From: Acidobacteriota bacterium
GTDB taxonomy: Bacteria > Acidobacteriota > Terriglobia > Terriglobales > Acidobacteriaceae
Reading direction: 5' to 3'
Length of the DNA: 6,971 bases
NCBI GenBank assembly: GCA_021810175.1
Contig: JAJZJJ010000153.1
Location: 1-6,971 of the forward strand
Below are positions 1-5,345 of the stretch, piece after piece; position 1 is the first letter of the stretch, and the number at the start of each line of letters is the position of its first letter. The translations under genes and the position numbers were made by a program. The notes under the pieces were generated by a model. It did no database searches. It was not told the origin of the DNA and saw only the letters and a list, made by a program, of their open reading frames with translations.

Positions 1-663
1 ACGGTCGGTAAAGACGATCTGCCGGTTTGAACGCCCTTCCGACATACGCAGGGAGGGCACCGGGGCATTGATCAGCGCGGGGTTGGAGTTCGCCTGGGTG
101 AGGACGTGAGGCGAGGCGCCGGCCATGGCGGCGTAACAGGCGGCGAGCGGAAGCCAGGGGCCGTCGGGTTTGGCGGATTGTGCGGCCATGGCGGGGGGAA
201 CGACGCGGTTGAAGACGGCGATGGTGTTTTTTGCCTGAGCAGCGGGGCCATAGGGAATCGCACTGCGGTAGAGCACCGGGACGATGAGGACGTTGCCCTT
301 GCTGCGGGGAACGAGTGCGGTGAACAGCCATTCGGCTCCGCTGGGCAATTGGTTGCGGTAACGGAGCATCAGGTAGTTGGGAATGAGGGGACAGCGCACT
401 TCGGACCAGGTCCAGTGGCGAACGTTCAGATGATAGCCGCGGAAGGCGGCCGCCTCTTCGATCTGGCTGTGCTTCGCGTGGATGAGGGCAAGATCGGCGC
501 GCGTCATCTGGCTGGCGGGAACGATTTGCGGCAGAGGAACGGCCGTGGAGGCGCCCGAAGCGAAGGCGGACGGAGTGGAGAGCAGCGATGCCGATGCGAG
601 GAGGCAGCAGAGACCCAATCGGGCCAATCCCAGGGCTTTCAAGCGGAGGATTCGATGGGACAT
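1..663 (-). CDS. Exported protein of unknown function (partial, C-terminus beyond window)
   Basis: I read this frame directly on the minus strand from an ATG at 663. It stays open for 221 codons to the left edge without a stop, so the C-terminus is missing. The N-terminus has a basic start (MSHRILRLK), a hydrophobic stretch around residues 11-30, and a likely signal peptidase I site after Ala35 (PSAFA then SG), so the product is probably periplasmic or secreted. Residues 55-155 look like one folded domain: a helical stretch (TRADLALIHAKHSQIEEAAA), then GYHLN, a W/C-containing segment (HWTWSEVRCPLIPNYLMLRY), and alternating strand-like segments ending in IAVFNRVV. Residues 161-200 are Ala/Pro-rich. 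I know no function; the pattern resembles acidobacterial hypothetical proteins I recall, from memory only. The Shine-Dalgarno is weak (GAGAA close to the ATG). A strong terminator lies just upstream, so expression depends on read-through or an unseen promoter. A long plus-strand frame covers the same bases codon for codon but has no signal or recognisable domain. Confidence 0.8.
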   Translation of the reverse strand, partial: MSHRILRLKALGLARLGLCCLLASASLLSTPSAFASGASTAVPLPQIVPASQMTRADLALIHAKHSQIEEAAAFRGYHLNVRHWTWSEVRCPLIPNYLMLRYRNQLPSGAEWLFTALVPRSKGNVLIVPVLYRSAIPYGPAAQAKNTIAVFNRVVPPAMAAQSAKPDGPWLPLAACYAAMAGASPHVLTQANSNPALINAPVPSLRMSEGRSNRQIVFTDR

Positions 664-683
664 TTGATTCTCACTGTAGCAGC

Positions 684-711
684 AAAAAGGGCAGCCGAGG
701 AGGCTGCCCTT
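684..711 (-). terminator. Rho-independent terminator after the TPR-type gene
   Basis: A perfect 10-bp inverted repeat (AAGGGCAGCC at 687-696, GGCTGCCCTT at 702-711) encloses a 5-base loop. Read on the minus strand the hairpin runs into five T residues at 684-688, the normal arrangement of an intrinsic terminator. It lies about 25 bases past the TPR gene stop codon (737-739), so it most likely ends that transcript. On the plus strand the following bases are not T-rich, so it is directional. It also lies only 20 bases before the start of the next minus-strand gene and could act there as an attenuator. Confidence 0.85.
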
Positions 712-736
712 AGTGGTTGAAGCGCTGCGCCGTTGT

Positions 737-2068
737 CTACTTGCGGCGAACAGGAGGACGGCGGGCCGGCGCGTGGGTGGTGGGCGGCGGCGTTCCGTCG
801 GTCATGATGATCATCAGCGGATTCTGCGTGTAGGAGCTGAAATTCGCGATGTAGGTCTGTTTGGAACCGACGGCCGGGGCTGTCCGGAGCGGCGGTTTCA
901 TCTGGATGGTGAAGTCCGCGGTGTTGTTCTTCTGGGCGTCCTTGGAGACGGCCAGCTGAACGGAGGTGCGGGTCGCGGAGACCACAATACCGGGAACCTC
1001 GGCGGTCTTGCCGTTCATGACGGCCCAAACCTGGTTGGCGTCATCGGGCGAGCCGTTGGTGAGGATGTATTCCTTGTCCGAGAGGGCCAGGCTGTTCAGG
1101 TCGGGAGTGCTCTGGACGGCCTGATGAGCGAGCTGAGCCGGTGTCGGCGGCGGCGGTGCGGGCGTGATGGTATAGGTCGCAGGCGGGAAGATGTTGGCGG
1201 CCTGGCTGGCCAGCTGCTGGATGGCGGCGAAGCCCGCGGGGGGATTGCCGTTCATGCAGGCGGCATCGGTTTCAGAGCAGTGGTACTTCTTGTACCAGTA
1301 GACGGCGGCATCGAGGGCCTGCTTCTGGTAGGGAGGCTTGGCGAAGGACGCAAAGCGGGTGAGGAACCAGATGGCGTTCTTGACGTCTTTGGGCGTGGTC
1401 TGGAGATAGGCGTTGCCGAGGTAGTAGGTGTCGAGGAGAGCAGGAACCTGGGTTGTCTCCTGCGGGGTAGCATAGGACTTCAACTCGCTGGTGAAGGCGG
1501 CAATTTCACCCTGGTAGTCCTTCTTCGCCATGGCATCCATGCCAATGGCCCTGTAGAAGATGGGGGTGCCGGCGGCCTTGAGCTTCTGGTAATCGGCTTC
1601 CGTCATGCAGGGGTTCTTTGGCGCAGCGAGTCCCTTGCGGGCATAGGAGGCAGCGTCATCCAGCATCTGCTGGTTGCCGTTGGCCTGCTGGGTTTCGACG
1701 TAGGCGACAAAGATGAGGGCCCGCAGGTTAGTAGGATCGGCGGTCAGCAGTTCCTTGGCGGCAGAGACACCCTTCGCGGGGCTGATCTGCTCGCTGATGA
1801 GCATGAGCTTTTCCAGCAGGTCGACTTTGACGACGCTGTTGGGATACTGCTTGAGGAACGCCTCAATGGCCTGAGCCTTGGCCTGAGGTGTGGACTGGCT
1901 GATGGCGTTGGAATAGGCATTGTACTCAGCCGGACTCTTGATGGTGACTGCGGCGCAGGCTTTCGACTGCGGGGCAGCGGAATTGGCCTGAGCAAGAGCA
2001 GGCATACAGACGGTCGCTCCGGTACACACACCGAGCAGCACGACCGAGGCGGTAACGAGCTTCTTCAT
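737..2068 (-). CDS. Exported TPR-type repeat protein with proline-rich linker and C-terminal beta domain
   Basis: The protein has 443 residues. An ATG at 2068 is preceded by AGGAG with a 6-base spacer, which supports this start. Residues 1-26 are a clear signal peptide (MKKLV, hydrophobic core, ALA then QA), so it acts outside the cytoplasm, probably in the periplasm. Residues 45-265 are helical with tetratricopeptide-like pieces, for example AIEAFLKQYPNSVVKVDLLE near 67-86 and later helix pairs rich in Ala, Tyr and Leu. Cys264 and Cys271 lie close together (HCSETDAAC) and could form a disulfide. A proline-rich linker follows at 296-311, then a probable beta domain (about 345-425) and a basic Pro/Arg tail (RRPPVRRK). 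The architecture matches a recurrent acidobacterial TPR family I recall; no catalytic residues are evident, so a scaffold or protein-binding role is inferred. It follows the receptor gene on the same strand but has its own promoter and terminator. Confidence 0.85.
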   Translation of the reverse strand: MKKLVTASVVLLGVCTGATVCMPALAQANSAAPQSKACAAVTIKSPAEYNAYSNAISQSTPQAKAQAIEAFLKQYPNSVVKVDLLEKLMLISEQISPAKGVSAAKELLTADPTNLRALIFVAYVETQQANGNQQMLDDAASYARKGLAAPKNPCMTEADYQKLKAAGTPIFYRAIGMDAMAKKDYQGEIAAFTSELKSYATPQETTQVPALLDTYYLGNAYLQTTPKDVKNAIWFLTRFASFAKPPYQKQALDAAVYWYKKYHCSETDAACMNGNPPAGFAAIQQLASQAANIFPPATYTITPAPPPPTPAQLAHQAVQSTPDLNSLALSDKEYILTNGSPDDANQVWAVMNGKTAEVPGIVVSATRTSVQLAVSKDAQKNNTADFTIQMKPPLRTAPAVGSKQTYIANFSSYTQNPLMIIMTDGTPPPTTHAPARRPPVRRK

Positions 2069-2113
2069 TCAACGCTCCTGGGAGTATTGCTTTGTTTCGA
2101 ATCCATGCTTCGA

Positions 2114-2182
2114 GGCTGCGGCGAAATCCAGCCAGTTTGATCGGGGGGGTGCAGTCTTCCGCGCCAACCTCTGGTCAAACTG
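2114..2182 (-). repeat. Inverted repeats in the predicted leader of the TPR-type gene
   Basis: Two arms, CAGTTTGA (2133-2140) and TCAAACTG (2175-2182), are perfect 8-base inverted complements separated by 34 bases. The enclosed segment contains a run of seven G on the plus strand (2143-2149), which is C7 in the transcript. A second, shorter inverted repeat (GGCTG at 2114-2118, CAGCC at 2129-2133) adjoins it on the start-codon side. Both lie downstream of the predicted promoter and upstream of the ribosome binding site, so the leader RNA of about 140 bases could fold. Function is unknown; no riboswitch class is recognised. Confidence 0.4.
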
Positions 2183-2215
2183 TACGCCGGAAAACCAAAC
2201 GACGAATGCTGCTGG

Positions 2216-2245
2216 ATTATAAAAACCATTTTCCCACGCTGACAA
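2216..2245 (-). promoter_or_regulatory. Sigma-70-like promoter for the TPR-type gene
   Basis: Read on the minus strand, TTGTCA (2240-2245) and a perfect TATAAT (2216-2221) are separated by 18 bases. This is one mismatch from the -35 consensus with an exact -10, in an AT-rich pocket within an otherwise GC-rich region. The start of transcription would fall near 2208-2210, giving a leader of roughly 140 bases before the ATG at 2068. The site is downstream of the receptor gene stop, which implies that the TPR gene can be expressed independently of the receptor. Confidence 0.7.
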
Positions 2246-2401
2246 GTTGAGAGTTGAAATCTTGTCCGGTTCCTATGCTGGGATGCCCGCCGGCGGGCTT
2301 TCCGTTGACCGGGCCGGGAAAGGGCAAGCGTATACCCGATCTGAACCGGTTTGACGGAAAAGGTCGCGGGCGGTGAGCCGGGGATCGAGGGGCGGGGAGG
2401 C
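2246..2401. other. Non-coding stretch after the receptor gene, with symmetric GC-rich repeats
   Basis: Between the receptor stop codon and the promoter of the next gene I see no credible reading frame. The stretch contains a perfect 14-bp palindrome, GCCCGCCGGCGGGC (2285-2298), and an adjoining inverted repeat CTTTCC (2298-2303) / GGAAAG (2317-2322) with a 13-base loop. An 8-base palindrome AACCGGTT lies near 2344-2351. None is followed by a T-run on the minus strand, so none is a canonical terminator for the receptor gene. They could protect the mRNA 3' end, assist factor-dependent termination, or bind a protein. Confidence 0.4.
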
Positions 2402-4915
2402 TCATTTGGAGGAGTGGATGAGACGGATGCGCGTGGTGAAGGCCCTGCCCTCGGGCTGGGAAAACATCAGGTACTGGGGAGAGTCGACGTTGGGGTTGAC
2501 GACGTAAGGGTTCATGGCGTCGGTGGCATTTTCGAGGAGGCCGCGGATAGCGAAGTACTTGCCGCGGAAGTGGAAGCGCCATTCGAGGCCGGGGCTGAAG
2601 TTGAAGTAATTGGGGAAGCGATGGGAGCCGGGCGCGCCGACGAGGACGTCGTTGGCATCGATGGAATTGAAGGGAAAGCCGGTGCTCCATTCGAAGGTGT
2701 AGACGAAGTCCCAGTTTTTGTGGATGGTGGGCAGCAGCGGAGCCCAGGTGGGGAGCCAGCCCCAGGAGAGGATGCGATTGGGTGTGTCCCACGGGAGCGG
2801 GCCGGGCTGCTGCCGGCCGAGGGTGGAGACGGTGGGGGTATAGTCCAGCGCGGCATTGGTGGTGGCGGAGGAGTGGGTCCAGGCGCCAAAGAGGGTGTAG
2901 CCGTGATGGAAGGTGTGGCGCGCATGGATCTGGAAGGAATGGTAGTTCTCCTGGCGGTCGTTGGTGAGGACGTAATGGCCGGAGAGCGCGGCGGGCCCAC
3001 TTTGGCTGGCATAGACAAATGCATCGGAGGTCCGACGCCACATATAGCTCACACCGGCATAAGTATGGCCGGGTATCTCGCGCTGGAGGGAGACGCTCCA
3101 GTTGAGGGCGTGGGGCTCGTTCAGGGTGTCGTCGTTTTCGGTGAAGGTGGTGGTGAGCGGCGGGCCGAGCGGGGTGGTTCCGTCGGCGGCGTAATAGGTG
3201 TCGTAACGAGTGCCGGCCTGAGCGAGCGTGAGGTACTGGAGCTGGGTGTGGCCGTAGTACTCGCCAATGCCCGCGGAGAATTTGGTCTTGTCGCGCTGGC
3301 CCGGGGGGAAGTAGTTGAAGGCGATGCGGGGCGAGAAGAGGGGATGGCGGACGATCTCGTCCCAGTCCCAGCGGAAACCAGGCTCGATGAGGAAGCCGCT
3401 GTGGGGAACCCAGCGATCTTCGACATAGGCGCCGAGTTCGAGATTGTGGCCGGAAAAGGGGGCGAAACTGGGAAAGACGCTGCGGCGGAGGAGAGTGCGG
3501 TCTTCGCGGAGGTAATTCACGGGCGCGTAGCGTACGCGCTGGGTGTAGCCGATGTGGCTGAGGTTGAGGCCGATGCGAATCTGGTGGGTTCCGGCCCAGT
3601 GGCGGGGCGGGAGATAAATGTTCTCGTAGCCTTCGATCCGCTGTGAGCGGTTGACGGTATTGGAATAATTGCTGCCCTGGGTGCGTTCCGGCGTGATCTG
3701 GTAGGGAAGGGTTCCGTGGGGCTCATAGCCTTCGCGGTAACGCATGACGGAGAAGCCCGTGTCGAGCATGACGCCGTTTTTGAAGCTTTGTTCGTCGCGG
3801 ACGTAGGGGAGCCAGGCGCTGATGTCGTGCTTGTCGGTGCTCTGCTGCGGATTGAGCGTGGAGAGGCCTTCGTAAGGGGCGTGATAGTTGTTGACGAGCA
3901 GCGATCCGCTGAGGCTGTTGCTGTTGCCGAGGTTGCCCTGGAACTTGAGGAGGTTGCTTCCGCGGATCAGCGGGTTGGTATCGGCACTGGAGGGAAGGCC
4001 GGGAATGTAATTGAGCGCGTATTCGAGATCGACGCCGTCGAAAAACCAGACATGGTTGCGAACGACGGGTCCGGAAAAGGTAAAGCGAGGCTCGAACTTA
4101 TCGAAGTGGATGCCGTTGATGCTGCGGAACGAGGGGAGAAAGTCGGTGGTGTTGAAGCGGAATTTATTGTCGCCCATGCCGGTGTTGAGGGCGATGACGC
4201 CGGCTGTGCTGCGGCCGTAGTTGACGGGATAGCGGGTGGACACCGTGTCGATGGAGCGAACCGCGTCGGTGCTGACGTGGAGGTCGAGCGCGCCGGTGAC
4301 GGGCTGGCGAATGTCAAAGCCATCGAGGAGATAGAGGGTGCTGAAAGTTTCTCCGCCCGCGACGTGGACCTGGCCGGTGCTGTCGGCGACGACGCCGGGA
4401 GTGTAGGGGAGCAGGTCGCGGATGTCGCGGTTGACCGGGAAGGGGATGTTGACGATCTCCGGCACGTTCATGGTCGTGCGGTTGGAGATGCGCTCGGGAT
4501 TGATTCCGGGTGTGGAGGCCTGCACGTGCACCTGCTGGCGGACGATCTGCTCGTGGGTGAGGGCGATGCGGAGGGACTTCTGCCGAGTTTGAAGGCCCTG
4601 CTGACTGAACTGATAGAAGCCAGGCTTCGCGATGTGGACGCTGTAAGTTCCGGGGGTGCTGGGCGACCAGGAGACGCGGCCATCGTAGTCGGAGGTGAGG
4701 TGAAGGGGCGGCTGAGGCGGCTCCGCGATGGTGACCGAGGCGCCGGGCACAGCGAGGCCGTTCTCATCGACGACGGTGAGGGTGATGCTGGCGGGAGTGT
4801 GCGCAGACTGCCGCGGGTGGCCGGGCGCAGGCAGACCCTGCGCTGACCAGGGAACAAGGAGCAGAAGCAGGATGACGAGGGCCCGGGAGCGGGATTCATG
4901 TCGCAAAGGCAGCAT
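2402..4915 (-). CDS. TonB-dependent-receptor-like outer-membrane protein with carboxypeptidase-regulatory-like N-terminal domain
   Basis: From the ATG at 4915 the product has 837 residues. Residues 1-27 form a classic signal peptide (MLPLRHESRSR, then VILLLLLVPW, ending SAQG). Residues 44-122 are a carboxypeptidase-regulatory/Cna-B-like beta domain (LTVVDENGLAVPGASVTI, DYDGRVSW, GTYSVHIAKPGF). Residues 151-248 resemble a receptor plug, with NRDIRDLLPYTPGV, AGGETFSTLYLLDGFDI and STAGVIALNTG. The remainder has the aromatic, alternating character of a 22-strand outer-membrane barrel, with pieces such as LELGAYVEDRW, GFRWDWDE and LFSPRIAFNYFPP. Transport of a nutrient or polymer fragment driven by TonB is the family role; the substrate cannot be read. 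No clear TonB box is seen. It is shorter than the roughly 1000-1200 residues usual for acidobacterial Oar-like receptors, and it ends in RIRLIHSSK without the usual terminal aromatic. The start is uncertain: an in-frame ATG at 4951 and a TTG at 4972 are possible, none with a strong Shine-Dalgarno. I chose 4915 because it gives the best signal peptide. Confidence 0.85.
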   Translation of the reverse strand: MLPLRHESRSRALVILLLLLVPWSAQGLPAPGHPRQSAHTPASITLTVVDENGLAVPGASVTIAEPPQPPLHLTSDYDGRVSWSPSTPGTYSVHIAKPGFYQFSQQGLQTRQKSLRIALTHEQIVRQQVHVQASTPGINPERISNRTTMNVPEIVNIPFPVNRDIRDLLPYTPGVVADSTGQVHVAGGETFSTLYLLDGFDIRQPVTGALDLHVSTDAVRSIDTVSTRYPVNYGRSTAGVIALNTGMGDNKFRFNTTDFLPSFRSINGIHFDKFEPRFTFSGPVVRNHVWFFDGVDLEYALNYIPGLPSSADTNPLIRGSNLLKFQGNLGNSNSLSGSLLVNNYHAPYEGLSTLNPQQSTDKHDISAWLPYVRDEQSFKNGVMLDTGFSVMRYREGYEPHGTLPYQITPERTQGSNYSNTVNRSQRIEGYENIYLPPRHWAGTHQIRIGLNLSHIGYTQRVRYAPVNYLREDRTLLRRSVFPSFAPFSGHNLELGAYVEDRWVPHSGFLIEPGFRWDWDEIVRHPLFSPRIAFNYFPPGQRDKTKFSAGIGEYYGHTQLQYLTLAQAGTRYDTYYAADGTTPLGPPLTTTFTENDDTLNEPHALNWSVSLQREIPGHTYAGVSYMWRRTSDAFVYASQSGPAALSGHYVLTNDRQENYHSFQIHARHTFHHGYTLFGAWTHSSATTNAALDYTPTVSTLGRQQPGPLPWDTPNRILSWGWLPTWAPLLPTIHKNWDFVYTFEWSTGFPFNSIDANDVLVGAPGSHRFPNYFNFSPGLEWRFHFRGKYFAIRGLLENATDAMNPYVVNPNVDSPQYLMFSQPEGRAFTTRIRLIHSSK

Positions 4916-4921
4916 CGGTAT

Positions 4922-4935
4922 GGTTTCCGGAAACC
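4922..4935. repeat. Perfect 14-bp palindrome at the receptor gene start
   Basis: GGTTTCCGGAAACC is a perfect palindrome ending 6 bases upstream of the ATG at 4915. If translation starts there, it occupies the Shine-Dalgarno position and could be an operator or an RNA stem (GGTTT / AAACC around CCGG) that masks initiation. If translation starts at 4951 or 4972, it is simply coding sequence. Its function is inferred from position only. Confidence 0.4.
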
Positions 4936-4976
4936 CTTGAATTGGATGCATTTCGCAGGGTGAGGTAAGCAAGCTG

Positions 4977-5002
4977 GACAGACTGTCATGCGCTGGTCAT
5001 GC
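4977..5002. promoter_or_regulatory. Short inverted and direct repeats upstream of the receptor gene
   Basis: GACAG-A-CTGTC (4977-4987) is a compact inverted repeat. It overlaps the first of two copies of GTCATGC (4985-4991 and 4996-5002), whose starts are 11 bases apart, about one helical turn. Such spacing suits a DNA-binding protein that contacts one face of the helix. The cluster lies about 60-90 bases upstream of the preferred receptor start. No regulator is recognised and chance remains possible. Confidence 0.3.
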
Positions 5003-5236
5003 TGCCCCGATGGTGTCGCGGTGAGGACGGAAAGGCCGGGCCACACGGGAATAAGAGAAGGAAAGGGATAATCGGGGGAGGAGAATCAGGGGGAGTACCG
5101 GGGCCGGATTCCGCTTGCTCCGGGGACGGCCCGAGGCTACCGTGGAAGAAAGCTGTGGTCATCGTGCGACGCGCTGCAAGGGCTGAATTGTCGCGCCTTT
5201 TGCATCCGGCAGACTAATTGTTGGGTTTCGGACGCC
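5003..5236. other. Non-coding part of the divergent receptor-smc region
   Basis: I see no convincing gene or RNA here. A purine-rich patch (about 5040-5095, with GGAAAGGGATAATC and GGGGGAGGAGAATC) is followed by GC-rich inverted repeats: GGGCCG (5101-5106) with CGGCCC (5127-5132), and nested CCGGA (5104-5108) with TCCGG (5119-5123). I searched the minus strand for a receptor promoter and found no -35/-10 pair better than weak matches. A 72-codon plus-strand frame crosses the region but has no ribosome binding site or recognisable content. Confidence 0.4.
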
Positions 5237-5245
5237 TTATCCACA
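5237..5245 (+). promoter_or_regulatory. Exact DnaA-box sequence upstream of smc
   Basis: TTATCCACA matches the high-affinity DnaA-box consensus (TTATNCACA) exactly. It lies 19 bases upstream of the predicted smc -35 element and about 100 bases before the smc start. DnaA is known to act as a transcription regulator as well as an initiator in several bacteria. I saw no second good box and no AT-rich unwinding element in the window, so a regulatory or titration site is more likely than an origin. A single 9-base match can occur by chance. Confidence 0.45.
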
Positions 5246-5264
5246 AGATGTTGGGGTCAGTCCG

Positions 5265-5293
5265 TTGACCGGTGGAGACACCAGGGCTAGAGT
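5265..5293 (+). promoter_or_regulatory. Likely sigma-70-type promoter of smc
   Basis: TTGACC (5265-5270) and TAGAGT (5288-5293) are separated by 17 bases, a good -35 and a moderate -10. Transcription would start near 5300, giving a leader of about 45 bases before the ATG at 5346. The spacer contains a small inverted repeat, GGTG-GAGA-CACC (5271-5282). The position and orientation fit smc; this is inference from consensus only. Confidence 0.55.
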
Positions 5294-5345
5294 TTTTCAT
5301 GATGATTCGGTCTTTCTGCCCAATTTCACTGAGGAGCGCGCGCCC

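Noticed and set aside
2301..2312. Twelve-base sequence TCCGTTGACCGG shared with 5261-5272 (smc -35 region)
   Set aside because: A single 12-base match between two places is near chance expectation for a 7-kb GC-rich window. No promoter partner is visible at 2301 and flanking bases do not match.
2285..2322. GC-rich palindromes as an intrinsic terminator of the receptor gene
   Set aside because: There is no T-run after either stem on the minus strand and the palindrome has no natural loop. Reported only as symmetric repeats.
713..4846. Long plus-strand open frames (713-2140, 2351-3646, 3716-4846) opposite the TPR and receptor genes
   Set aside because: They translate to Gly/Val/Glu-rich sequence without domains, signals or ribosome binding sites. 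They are antisense shadows caused by high GC and rare use of Leu/Ser/stop-complement codons in the real genes.
4999..5217. Small plus-strand frame of 72 codons in the divergent region
   Set aside because: There is no Shine-Dalgarno, the composition is that of intergenic DNA, and it shares the smc-receptor regulatory region.
5237..5245. Replication origin at the DnaA box
   Set aside because: There is only one good box, no AT-rich unwinding region, and no dnaA, dnaN or parAB-type neighbour.
5225..5251. Possible minus-strand receptor promoter, TTGTGG and AACAAT with an 18-base spacer
   Set aside because: Both hexamers are poor matches, the implied leader would be about 300 bases, and the -35 overlaps the DnaA-box sequence.
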